A stretch of DNA of 64,000 nt from NCBI GenBank assembly GCA_963788115.1, contig CAWBFD010000004.1:1550001-1614000 (forward strand), written 5' to 3'. This document shows positions 54,820-62,269 of the stretch, piece by piece (the stretch's first letter is position 1; the number at the start of each line of letters is the position of its first letter). The notes beneath the pieces are model-generated. The model did not search any database and was not told the DNA's origin. It saw nothing but the letters and a program-made list of their open reading frames with translations. Both the position numbers and the translations under genes were made by a program. This DNA is from CAWBFD01 sp963788115. GTDB taxonomy: Bacteria; Actinomycetota; Thermoleophilia; Solirubrobacterales; 70-9.

Positions 54820-55190
54820 CCGTCTCGCCCGCTCCGCACCGCGTTCACCGCGCCCTCCCTGTCGCCGGCCATCGTCACGACCTGATCCAGCCCCGTCACC
54901 TCGATCACGCGCAGGACGCCGTCGGCCCCGTCGGCCGGCAGCGCCACCGCAAACCCCGAGCCGCGCTCGCCCGCGCCGTGGCTCGCAGCCAACAGCGCCG
55001 CCAGCACCGAGGAGTCGATGAAGGTCGCGCCCGAGAGGTCGACCACGATGCCGAGGCCGTCTCCGAGCAAGGAGTCGAGCCGTTGGCTCAGCTTCGGCGC
55101 GGTCGTAAGGTCGTGTTCGCCGAGGACGTCGACCACGGCAACATTCCCATCGATCCTGTCGACGCCGATCCGGCTCACGGGCACGGTCAC
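54816..55190 (-). CDS. Anti-sigma factor antagonist (STAS domain, RsbV-like)
   Basis: A single STAS domain (124 residues). Start at one of three GTG codons (55190 chosen; 55184 and 55178 also fit). The conserved stretch is VVDVLGEHDLTTAPKLSQRL, then IVVDLSGATFIDSSVLAALL with the phosphorylatable Ser60/Ser61 pair. The dephospho form binds RsbW and frees the sigma factor; the phospho form does not. It overlaps rsbW by ATGA. No phosphatase (RsbU/RsbP-like) is nearby. Together with the sigma gene at 53169 it makes a minimal partner-switching module. Confidence 0.9.
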   Translation of the reverse strand: MTVPVSRIGVDRIDGNVAVVDVLGEHDLTTAPKLSQRLDSLLGDGLGIVVDLSGATFIDSSVLAALLAASHGAGERGSGFAVALPADGADGVLRVIEVTGLDQVVTMAGDREGAVNAVRSGRDG

Positions 55191-55340
55191 GGCGGGAGAA
55201 TACCCGCGAGGTGAACAGACTATGCGCACCTGGTGCGATCCGGATGTCGCCGTGCGCGGGCTAGCCGCCGGCAGTTTCCCCCGCGTCCCGAGCGGGTAAG
55301 AACCGGCCGCCATGAGGCGCGGCGACGAGCAAGGAGGCCG

Positions 55341-55844
55341 ATGAGCCCGGATGAGGAGCAGCCGCGATCCCCTGACACGGGGGGCGATGCTCGGCACGAC
55401 GAGAGCGAGTGGGAGCGGCTCGACCGGAACCTGAACGAGCTGCTCCAGGAGCTTCGGGTCGCGCTCCCGGGGGTGCAGGTGCTGTTCGCGTTCCTGCTCA
55501 CGGTGCCGTTCTCCCAGGGATTCCCGGGATTGAGCGACTTCGAGCGCGACGCGTACTTCGTCGTCCTCGCCCTGACGGCGATCTCGACCGTGCTCCTGAT
55601 CTCCCCCACCGCGTATCACCGGATGCTGTTCCGCGAGGGGAGGAGGCGCGAGATCGTCGCCTATGCCAACCGGGTCGTCATCCTCGGGCTCGCGGTGCTG
55701 GCGCTGGCGATGACCACGGCCGTGGCCCTGATCGCACACATCGTCTTCGGGCAAACGGCCGCGATCATCACCGGGCTGCTGGCCCTGCTGCTGTTCGGGC
55801 TTCTCTGGTACGGGCTGCCGCTCGCAGCCAAACGCTCGGGCTAG
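55341..55844 (+). CDS. DUF6328-type integral membrane protein
   Basis: A 167-residue protein with four spans (about 50-68, 75-95, 112-135, 138-158) after an acidic cytoplasmic N-terminus. The start ERLDRNLNELLQELRVALPG and GVQVLFAFLLTVPFSQGFPG, then SPTAYHRMLFREGRRREIVA, is the DUF6328 pattern common in actinobacteria. Function is unknown. It has the best ribosome-binding site in the window, AAGGAGG three bases before the ATG at 55341. Convergent with the PRC-barrel gene. Confidence 0.8.
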   Translation: MSPDEEQPRSPDTGGDARHDESEWERLDRNLNELLQELRVALPGVQVLFAFLLTVPFSQGFPGLSDFERDAYFVVLALTAISTVLLISPTAYHRMLFREGRRREIVAYANRVVILGLAVLALAMTTAVALIAHIVFGQTAAIITGLLALLLFGLLWYGLPLAAKRSG

Positions 55845-55856
55845 CGGCCTCGGCGG

Positions 55857-56195
55857 CTAATCGCGCTTCCAGCCCCCGCCGAACAGGCGCCCGAGTCGAC
55901 CGGTGCGCACGTTCGCGCGAAAGCTCCCCGCGCCGCGCTCAGGCGGCGGCAGCGCGGCAACCTGCTCCGAGTCGATCGTGAGCGTCACCCCGCGCTCGGC
56001 CGTCCGTCCGACCTCGGGTCCGTCCGCGAACCGTGCCTCGCCGTCGCGGGTGAGGATCACGATTCCATCCAGGATGTGCTCGCGGTAGTTGTCGACGACC
56101 TGGTCCACGGTCCCGACCTCCACCCCATCGGACGCGTACACCGGGGTCCCCCGCGTGACCGCTGTGTAGTGAATCGCATGTCCGTCGTCGACCAT
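55857..56195 (-). CDS. PRC-barrel domain protein
   Basis: A 112-residue cytoplasmic protein with one PRC-like barrel: YTAVTRGTPVYASDGVEVGT, VDQVVDNYREHILDGIVILT and GVTLTIDSEQVAALPPPERG, followed by a basic, Gly/Arg-rich end. Related small proteins in actinobacteria carry stress or RNA-maturation functions but most are uncharacterised. The ATG at 56195 is used; a GTG at 56222, three bases after the upstream gene's stop, would add nine residues. Possibly cotranscribed with the hydrolase and peroxiredoxin upstream. Confidence 0.72.
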   Translation of the reverse strand: MVDDGHAIHYTAVTRGTPVYASDGVEVGTVDQVVDNYREHILDGIVILTRDGEARFADGPEVGRTAERGVTLTIDSEQVAALPPPERGAGSFRANVRTGRLGRLFGGGWKRD

Positions 56196-56225
56196 GCGGA
56201 AAGCATATGGGGCGACCGTCACCGC

Positions 56226-57077
56226 CTATCCGAGTTGCTCGCAGAAGGCGGCGATCTCACGCGACAGGCGCCCCCCCTGCCAGGCGAGCGGAGACTGGCC
56301 TTCCTCCTCGCTGATGAGACGAGCGTTCGGCAGGCTCTCGGCCCAGGCCTCGGCGACCGCGTAGGGGTGACCGGGGTCGGCGTGGTCATGGCTGGCCACG
56401 ACGAGCGTCGGGACGTCGAGCGATCTGAGTGACTCCAGCCCGTCGAACGGGCGCGAGCGCGGCACCTCGCGCAGCGCCCTGACGACCGCCTCCGGATGGC
56501 GGTGCGCCGCGATCCGCTCCCGGGTGAACCGCAGCGTGACCTCGCGCCACGCGGGGTCGAGGTCACGGTCGAGCGCCGCGACGAAGCCGTCGACGCCGCC
56601 ACGCTCGAGGCCGTCCGCGAGCGAGTCCCAGTACGCGAGCGACTCAGGGCTCGGCGGCTGGCCGACGACCGACGGCCCGATCAGCACCAGGCCCGCGATT
56701 CGCTCCGGGGCCCGCAACGCGTGAGCGGCGATCGTATGGGCTCCCATTGAGTGGCCCGCCAGCACCAGGCTCCCCTCCCCCGCCCTCGAGCCGATCATCG
56801 CGGCGAGGTCCGCCGCGAGCTCGTCGTAGGAGTACCCGCCGTCCGGCGGCGCGGGCTCGGACTCGCCGTGGCCGCGGGCGTCGTAGCTGATCAGCCGGAA
56901 GCCGCGGCGAGGGAGTAGGCGCGAGCCGTGGACCACGTAGCGGCGGGTCGCCGTCAACCCGTGAGCGAGCAGGACCGCCGGCGCGCCGGGATCGCCAAGC
57001 TCCTCGCCGGCGAGCGCCACACCGGCGGCCCCGTGGACGGTGAAGGCGCGCGGCTCGAGCGGGCTCACGGTGAGCAC
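56226..57077 (-). CDS. Alpha/beta hydrolase fold protein
   Basis: A 283-residue hydrolase: oxyanion segment LLAHGLTATRRYV, SYDARGHGESE, nucleophile elbow VLAGHSMGAHT (Ser), and an acidic region VPTLVVASHDHADPGHPYAV. The usual C-terminal GHSP-type His is not evident: the matching segment is EEEGQSPLAWQGG, with Gln at the place of His. The Asp of SHDHADP and its His neighbours could supply the charge relay in another way. Substrate unknown. GTG start overlaps the peroxiredoxin stop by one base. Confidence 0.85.
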   Translation of the reverse strand: MLTVSPLEPRAFTVHGAAGVALAGEELGDPGAPAVLLAHGLTATRRYVVHGSRLLPRRGFRLISYDARGHGESEPAPPDGGYSYDELAADLAAMIGSRAGEGSLVLAGHSMGAHTIAAHALRAPERIAGLVLIGPSVVGQPPSPESLAYWDSLADGLERGGVDGFVAALDRDLDPAWREVTLRFTRERIAAHRHPEAVVRALREVPRSRPFDGLESLRSLDVPTLVVASHDHADPGHPYAVAEAWAESLPNARLISEEEGQSPLAWQGGRLSREIAAFCEQLG

Positions 57078-57544
57078 TATGCGTGCTCGCTGCGCGCGTC
57101 CTCCAGCGCCCGCTCCAGCTGATCGACGTCGTGGTAGCGCAATCCGAGGAGGGCGACGTGACGGTGGCGAACGATCCCCTCCGGGTCGAGGATGAAGACG
57201 CTCCGGCGCGTCAGTCCTCTCGGACCGGCCACCCCGTAAGCCTCGATCGCCCTCCGATCGGGATCGGCGAGCAGCGGCACCGTCAGGTCGTGCTCGTCGA
57301 CGAAGCGCTCGTGCGAGTCGATCGACTGCGACGAGATCCCGACCACATCGGCGTCGAGCCGGGCAAGATCCTCGGCACGGTCGCGATAGGAGCAGAACTG
57401 CCTGGTACAGACGGCGGTGAAATCACCCGGATAGAAAGCGAGCACGACCCAGCGGCCCCGATGATCCGAGAGGCGGTAGTTGCCGCCCCCGGTCACCGGC
57501 AGGTCGAAATCGGGAGCGGTGTCGCCGACGTCCACCCGTGCCAC
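57077..57544 (-). CDS. Peroxiredoxin, BCP/AhpC-TSA type
   Basis: A thiol peroxidase of 155 residues. The peroxidatic Cys46 and a second Cys51 (Cys-x4-Cys, TAVCTRQFCSYRD) mark it as a 2-Cys BCP-like enzyme. Other marks are DTAPDFDLPVTGGGNYRLSD, VVLAFYPGDFT, VGISSQSIDSHERFVDEHDL (shortened) and PLLADPDRRAIEAYGV. It uses thioredoxin-type reductants to remove hydroperoxides. GTG start. Between the cyclophilin lipoprotein and the hydrolase in a close minus-strand run. Confidence 0.93.
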   Translation of the reverse strand: MARVDVGDTAPDFDLPVTGGGNYRLSDHRGRWVVLAFYPGDFTAVCTRQFCSYRDRAEDLARLDADVVGISSQSIDSHERFVDEHDLTVPLLADPDRRAIEAYGVAGPRGLTRRSVFILDPEGIVRHRHVALLGLRYHDVDQLERALEDARSEHA

Positions 57545-57554
57545 GCCCGCCAGC

Positions 57555-58289
57555 CTACTTGGAGACCGTGACCCGCTCGATCACGACCGGCTCGAGGGGC
57601 GGACCGCCGTCCAACCCGACATCCGGGTCCGCAAGCTCGGCAATCCGGTCGACCACATCCTCGCCGGAGCTGACCTCGCCGAGCACGGCGTAGTCCGGCG
57701 GCAACCCCGCATCCGCGGGGGCCGTGACCACGAAGAACTGGCTCCCCGACGCGCCGGGGGGCTCGAGCGTGGCCTTGTACATCGCCACGGTGCCTCGTGC
57801 GTACACGGTGTCCGGGGGCGGGCGCTCGGTGACCGTGTATCCCGGGCCGCCGTAGCCCGTCCCGGCCGGGTCCCCGCCCTGGATCAGGAAGCCGGGGACC
57901 AGCCGGTGGAAGGCAGTCTCGTCGTAGACGTCCTCCTCAGCCATGTGCACGAACGAGCTCACGGTCTTCGGCGAGCGCCGTGCGTCGAGCGTGATCTCGA
58001 ACGTCCCGCAGTTGGTCTCGACGGAGGCGGTGAGCTTCGCGCCGCGATCCACCTGCTGCTTCGGGGGCTTGAGCTTCACCCGCTTCGGCGCCGGCGTCTC
58101 CACCTGCTCGCAGCCGTCGTCGCTCGCGGCCTCCGTGGGCTCCTCCCCGTCATCACCGCAGGCGTTCAGGCCGAGCGCGAGCGCGGCGAGCGCGCCCACG
58201 AGAACCTGTTTCAGAACCTCGCGCGGGCGCTCTGACGAGGGTCGGAACGTGGCGGGCAGGACGCAGCGGGTGACGCGTGGCAGCGCCAC
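57555..58289 (-). CDS. Lipoprotein peptidyl-prolyl cis-trans isomerase (cyclophilin)
   Basis: A 244-residue exported cyclophilin. A hydrophobic N-terminal stretch VLVGALAALALGLNAC forms a lipobox with Cys44, so it is probably a lipoprotein matured by LspA. The isomerase domain (about 85-240) shows FEITLDARRSPKTVSSFVHM, YDETAFHRLVPGFLIQGGDP, AMYKATLEPPGASGSQFFVV and DYAVLGEVSSGEDVVDRI. The catalytic Arg is in FHRLVPGF and the Gln in FLIQGGDP. Chaperone role outside the membrane. The GTG at 58289 is a tentative start; it leaves a long n-region, and a start closer to VLKQVL is possible. Confidence 0.88.
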   Translation of the reverse strand: MALPRVTRCVLPATFRPSSERPREVLKQVLVGALAALALGLNACGDDGEEPTEAASDDGCEQVETPAPKRVKLKPPKQQVDRGAKLTASVETNCGTFEITLDARRSPKTVSSFVHMAEEDVYDETAFHRLVPGFLIQGGDPAGTGYGGPGYTVTERPPPDTVYARGTVAMYKATLEPPGASGSQFFVVTAPADAGLPPDYAVLGEVSSGEDVVDRIAELADPDVGLDGGPPLEPVVIERVTVSK

Positions 58290-58415
58290 GCGAGCCGGCG
58301 AGGACGCCGCCCGGCGCGTTCCGGCGCCGTCATGCGCCCGTGGGGGGCTTTGAGCCAGGTTCTAATCCATCGTCCAAGCTGGTTCGCCCGCCCCGAACGC
58401 ATGGGCGGGGACACT

Positions 58416-58488
58416 AGTGGTCCCGCCCGCAAATGCGCCGGCGTTCTCGCGGGCCAGAGACACCGCCGAACTTACGGACGCGACCACT
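58416..58488. repeat. Nested palindromic repeat (family R4, copy 2)
   Basis: Outer arms AGTGGTC (58416-58422) and GACCACT (58482-58488), and inner arms GCCCGC (58425-58430) and GCGGGC (58449-58454). The inner loop AAATGCGCCGGCGTTC matches the loop of the R4 copy at 48145-48197. It fills the divergent gap between the cyclophilin and the lipid kinase, where it could affect both promoters. Confidence 0.7.
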
Positions 58489-58507
58489 GCGAGGCCGTGT
58501 GCGCGAA

Positions 58508-58513
58508 TAGGCT
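58508..58513 (+). promoter_or_regulatory. -10-like element for the lipid kinase operon
   Basis: TAGGCT ends seven bases before the ATG at 58521 and no ribosome-binding site is present. It is a leaderless-type promoter candidate for the kinase-murT-methyltransferase-gatD run. Confidence 0.4.
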
Positions 58514-58520
58514 CCGCGCG

Positions 58521-59405
58521 ATGAGCGAGCGGCGGTTCCTGTTGCTGGTCAACCCGACCGCCGGTGGCGGTCGGTCGGGCAGGCTACTGCCCCGCGTGAC
58601 GCGGGCCCTCGACGCCGACTCCGTCGCGCACCGCCTGGTCCTCACAGAGAGCATCGAGCATGGCGTCGAGGCCGCCCGGGCGGCAGCCGACGACGGCGAG
58701 GCGGTGGCTGTGATGAGCGGCGACGGCCTGATCGGACAGGTGGGCGGCGCACTCGCCGGAACCGGGACGACGATGGGCGTGATTCCAGGCGGCCGCGGCA
58801 ACGATCTGGCGCGCGTCCTCGGGATCCCGCTCGAGGTCGAGGCGGCGGTCGACCTGCTCGCCTCGGGCGAGCCGCGCGAGATCGACGTCGCCGAGGCGAA
58901 CGGCCGGCGCTTCCTCTCGATCGCGAGCTGTGGCTTCGACTCGGAGGCAAATCGACTCGCGAACGACGCCCAGCTGGTGCCCGGGCGCCTCGTCTACGTC
59001 TACGCGGCGCTACGCGCCCTCGCCGCCTGGCGCCCGGCGAACTTCGACCTCGTCCTCGACGGGGCGCCGCGCAGGGTCAGCGGCTACACGGCAGCCGTTG
59101 CCAACGGTGGCGCCTACGGCGGCGGCATGTTGCTCGCCCCCGGGGCCGAGCTCGACGACGGCCTGCTCGACGTGGTCACGGTCGCCGACGTAGGGAAGCT
59201 TCGCTTCCTGGCTAACCTGCCCAAGGTGTTCAAGGGCCGCCACACGGACAACGACGAGGTCGAGATCCATCGTGCGGCCGAGGTCACCGTCGAGGCCGAT
59301 CGGCCGTTCGCGGTCTACGGCGACGGCGACCATCTCACCGACCTGCCGGCGACATTCCGGGTGCTGCGGCGGGCGCTGCGCGTGATCGCGCCGCCGCCGG
59401 CGTGA
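58521..59405 (+). CDS. Diacylglycerol kinase family (YegS/DagK-like) lipid kinase
   Basis: A 294-residue lipid kinase with a diacylglycerol kinase catalytic domain: LLVNPTAGGGRSGRLLPRV, the nucleotide motif AVMSGDGLIGQVGG (family GGDGTxNE; SGDGL is the variant seen in sphingosine kinases), GVIPGGRGNDLARVLGIP, SCGFDSEANRLANDA and DGDHLTDLPATF with the C-terminal beta-sandwich. It probably phosphorylates diacylglycerol or a similar lipid. Its stop overlaps murT by ATGA, so it leads the murT-gatD operon, perhaps tying lipid recycling to wall synthesis. ATG start, leaderless geometry. Confidence 0.88.
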   Translation: MSERRFLLLVNPTAGGGRSGRLLPRVTRALDADSVAHRLVLTESIEHGVEAARAAADDGEAVAVMSGDGLIGQVGGALAGTGTTMGVIPGGRGNDLARVLGIPLEVEAAVDLLASGEPREIDVAEANGRRFLSIASCGFDSEANRLANDAQLVPGRLVYVYAALRALAAWRPANFDLVLDGAPRRVSGYTAAVANGGAYGGGMLLAPGAELDDGLLDVVTVADVGKLRFLANLPKVFKGRHTDNDEVEIHRAAEVTVEADRPFAVYGDGDHLTDLPATFRVLRRALRVIAPPPA

Positions 59406-60802
59406 GCGCGGCGTTCTCCGCGAAGGTCGCTCTCGCCCGGGGCGCCGGCGCCCTCAGCCGAGGCAGCGGGCGAGGTGGCGGCACCACGCTCCCCGGCCGC
59501 CTGCTGCTGCGGATCGCCCCCGACGCGATCAGGCGCCTGGGCTCCGACCTCGTGTTTGGATCGACCATCGTCAGCGCGACCAACGGCAAGACCACGACCG
59601 CGAGCATGATCGCCTCCATGCTGCGTACGGCAGGACGCGAACCGGTGCACAACCGCGCCGGATCGAACATGAGCTGGGGAGTGGCCACAGCGCTTTTGGA
59701 GCAGCACGGTGACGAGGGCCTGTTCGAGGTCGACGAGGCGTGGCTGCCGAGAATTGCGGCCGCGCTCGACCCGCGCCTGATCGTGCTCGGCAACCTCTTC
59801 CGTGACCAGCTCGACCGCTACGGGGAGCTCGAGACCCTCGCCGACCAGTGGGCGGCGCTCGTCGCTGCGCGGGCCGGGGCGACGGGATTCGTCCTGAACG
59901 CCGACGATCCGCTCGTCGCCGACCTCGGCCGCGACCGCGAGCTTGCCCGCCGTTCCGGGATCACGTACTTCGGCATCGACGACCCCTCCCAGGCGCTGCC
60001 CGAGCTTCAGCACGCCCACGACGCCAAGCACTGCCGTCGCTGCGGGGCGCCGTACGTCTACGCGCGGGCGTTTGTCGGCCACCTCGGCCACTACAGCTGC
60101 CCGAACTGCGGCGCCGACCGCCCCGAGCCCGATGTCGTCGCCGAGCGCATCGAGCTGCACGGAATGTCCGGCTCCACGGCGACGGTGCGCCACCCCGAGG
60201 GGACGGCCGAGATCCGGCTCCCCCTCCCCGGGCTCTACAACGTCTACAACGCCCTGGCGGCGCTCGCCGCCTCGATCCGGTTGGGAGTCGCCACGGATCA
60301 GGCGGTCGCCGGGCTCGAGTCGGTCGAGGCGGCGTTCGGCCGCGTGGAGACGGTCGAGGTCGGCGGGCTGCCGGTGTCGATCCTCCTGATCAAGAACCCC
60401 GCCGGGGCGAACGAGGTGCTGCGGACGCTCCGCCTCGAGGCCGACGGCGCCGGCGACGGGTCGGACGGATCGGACCTCGACCTCTGGATCGCCCTCAACG
60501 ACCGAATCGCCGACGGTCGCGACGTCTCGTGGGTATGGGACGCAGATTTCGAGCTGCTGGCGGGCCACGTCCGCCGCGCCGTCTGCGCCGGGACGCGGGC
60601 GCCCGAGATGGCGGTGAGGCTCAAGTACGCCGGGGTCCCGACCGAGGCGATCACAGTTGAGCGAGCGATCGGAAAGTCGCTCGATCAGGCGGTCGCGGGC
60701 TCGGGCGCCCGCCTCTTCGCGCTCCCCACCTATACCGCGCTGCTCGAGCTTCGCAGCCTGCTCGCTCAGCGAGGGCTGGCGAAGGACTACTGGCGTGAAT
60801 GA
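59402..60802 (+). CDS. murT: Lipid II isoglutaminyl synthase, MurT subunit
   Basis: MurT with GatD amidates the alpha-carboxyl of D-Glu in lipid II, giving D-iso-glutamine. The 466-residue Mur-ligase-like protein has the ATP loop VSATNGKTTTASMIASML, NRAGSNMSWGVATALL, FEVDEAWLPRI, and NLFRDQLDRYGELETLAD. A Cys4 ribbon (CRRCG and SCPNCG, about 205-240), characteristic of MurT, is intact. The C-terminal DUF1727 contains IALNDRIADGRDVSWVWDAD and RLKYAGVP. A methyltransferase separates it from gatD, whereas the two are usually adjacent. Overlaps both neighbours. Confidence 0.95.
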   Translation: MSAAFSAKVALARGAGALSRGSGRGGGTTLPGRLLLRIAPDAIRRLGSDLVFGSTIVSATNGKTTTASMIASMLRTAGREPVHNRAGSNMSWGVATALLEQHGDEGLFEVDEAWLPRIAAALDPRLIVLGNLFRDQLDRYGELETLADQWAALVAARAGATGFVLNADDPLVADLGRDRELARRSGITYFGIDDPSQALPELQHAHDAKHCRRCGAPYVYARAFVGHLGHYSCPNCGADRPEPDVVAERIELHGMSGSTATVRHPEGTAEIRLPLPGLYNVYNALAALAASIRLGVATDQAVAGLESVEAAFGRVETVEVGGLPVSILLIKNPAGANEVLRTLRLEADGAGDGSDGSDLDLWIALNDRIADGRDVSWVWDADFELLAGHVRRAVCAGTRAPEMAVRLKYAGVPTEAITVERAIGKSLDQAVAGSGARLFALPTYTALLELRSLLAQRGLAKDYWRE

Positions 60803-61526
60803 GACCGCCATCTGGCACGACGTCGAATGCGGCGCCTACGCCGCCGACCTGGCGCTCTGGGAGGAGCTGGCCGGGGAGACCGATCGAGCGGCGCTGGAGC
60901 TCGGCTGTGGAACCGGGCGGGTCGCCCTCCACCTCGCACGGCGTGGGCACGAGGTCTGGGCCGTGGACCGCCACTCCGCCCTCACCGCGGAGCTCGAGCG
61001 CCGGGCGCGGGACGAGAGGCTACCTGTGCACGTCGCCACCGCCGACATCCGAGACCTGGACCTGGATTCCCGGTTCACCCTCGTCGCGGCGCCGATGCAG
61101 GTGATGCAGATGCTGGGAGGCGAGCGCGGGCGGCGGCGGGCGCTCGAGCGTTGCGCCGCGCATTTGGCGCCCGACGGGATGCTGGCCGCGGCGATCGTCG
61201 AAGGCGCGCCGGAGGAGGCGGAGGGCGACGGCCGCGACCTGCTCCCCGACGTCCGCGAGGTCGACGGCTGGATCTATTCGAGTCAGCCCCTCGACGTCCG
61301 CGCCGACGGCGCGGCGATCGAGATCCGCCGCCTGCGCCAAGCGGTCTCGCCAGCCGGCCGGCTCGAGGAGCGGCTGCACACGGAGCGGCTGGAGCTGCTC
61401 GATGCTGAGGCCCTGGAGGCGGAGTCCTCGCGGGCAGGACTGCGCCCCGTCGGAAGGCGATGCATCGAGACCACGGATACGCACATCGGCTCCACGGTCG
61501 TCCTGCTCTCATTGGAGGCGGCGTGA
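60795..61526 (+). CDS. Class I SAM-dependent methyltransferase inside the murT-gatD operon
   Basis: A 243-residue methyltransferase from GTG 60795, overlapping murT by eight bases and gatD by four. Motif I is AALELGCGTGRVALHLARRG (about 33-52), the acidic end of beta2 is VWAVDRHSALTAEL, motif II-like TADIRDLDLDSRFTLVAAPM and motif III-like AHLAPDGMLAAAIVEG. The fold is the small-molecule (UbiE/Methyltransf_25-like) type. Its substrate is unknown. Location between the two subunits of lipid II amidotransferase makes a wall precursor or carrier lipid a candidate substrate, by context only. Confidence 0.85.
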   Translation: MNETAIWHDVECGAYAADLALWEELAGETDRAALELGCGTGRVALHLARRGHEVWAVDRHSALTAELERRARDERLPVHVATADIRDLDLDSRFTLVAAPMQVMQMLGGERGRRRALERCAAHLAPDGMLAAAIVEGAPEEAEGDGRDLLPDVREVDGWIYSSQPLDVRADGAAIEIRRLRQAVSPAGRLEERLHTERLELLDAEALEAESSRAGLRPVGRRCIETTDTHIGSTVVLLSLEAA

Positions 61527-62263
61527 GGGAGCTGCGCCTGCTGGCGCTCTATCCCGACCAGATGAACATCTACGCGGATCGCGGGAACATCCTGTTCCTG
61601 AGCCGCCGGTGCGAGTGGCGTGGGATCCCGTTCTCCTACGCCTCCGCCGGCCCTGGCGCGGGCTTCGATCCCGGCGCCCACGATCTGATCTACATCGGCG
61701 GTGGCCAGGATCGAGACCAGCGGATCGTCGCGGCCGACATGCTCGCCAGCAAGCGGGACGCGCTCGCCGCGGGGGTCGAGGACGGTGCGGTGGTGCTCGC
61801 CGTCTGCGGCGGATACCAGCTCCTCGGCCACAGCTATGAGGTAGGCGGTGAGCGCATCCCCGGGCTCGGCCTCGCGGACCTCGAGACCGTGCGGGAGCCG
61901 GGCGAGCGGCTGATCGGCAACGTGGCGATCGAGGTCGATCTGGGCGACGGCCCGCGGCTCGTCGCCGGATTCGAGAACCACGGCGGGCGCACCTACCTCC
62001 GCGACGGCGCCCGCCCCCTGGGGCGCGTGGTGAACGGCTTCGGTAACAACGGCCGCGACGGCTACGAGGGCGTTCGCCGGGCCAACATGTTCGGCACCTA
62101 CCTGCACGGCCCGCTGCTGCCGAAGAACGCGTGGCTGGCCGATCGCCTCACGGCCCTGGCCCTCGCCCGAGGCGGGGGTGACGAGCCGGAGCTCGAGCCG
62201 CTCGACGACCAGCTCGAGCGCGCCGCGCACGAATCGGCGCAGCGAGCGGCTCTGCGTAGATAA
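61523..62263 (+). CDS. gatD: Lipid II isoglutaminyl synthase, GatD glutaminase subunit
   Basis: The CobB/CobQ-like glutaminase subunit that supplies ammonia to MurT. From GTG 61523 the 246-residue protein reads ELRLLALYPDQMNIYADRGN, then IYIGGGQDRDQRI, the nucleophile Cys in LAVCGGYQLLGHSY (about residue 94), ENHGGRTYL and the catalytic His in FGTYLHGPLLPKNAWLAD. It matches GatD in length and in all motif spacing. ATGA-type overlap with the methyltransferase. Loss of the amidation system is lethal in some Gram-positive bacteria. Confidence 0.94.
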   Translation: MRELRLLALYPDQMNIYADRGNILFLSRRCEWRGIPFSYASAGPGAGFDPGAHDLIYIGGGQDRDQRIVAADMLASKRDALAAGVEDGAVVLAVCGGYQLLGHSYEVGGERIPGLGLADLETVREPGERLIGNVAIEVDLGDGPRLVAGFENHGGRTYLRDGARPLGRVVNGFGNNGRDGYEGVRRANMFGTYLHGPLLPKNAWLADRLTALALARGGGDEPELEPLDDQLERAAHESAQRAALRR

Positions 62264-62269
62264 GCGCGC

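Noticed and set aside
54816..55754. Longer rsbV-like frame extending to 55754 on the minus strand
   Set aside because: The upstream part overlaps the well-supported DUF6328 gene on the other strand and has no STAS similarity; the domain begins near 55190.
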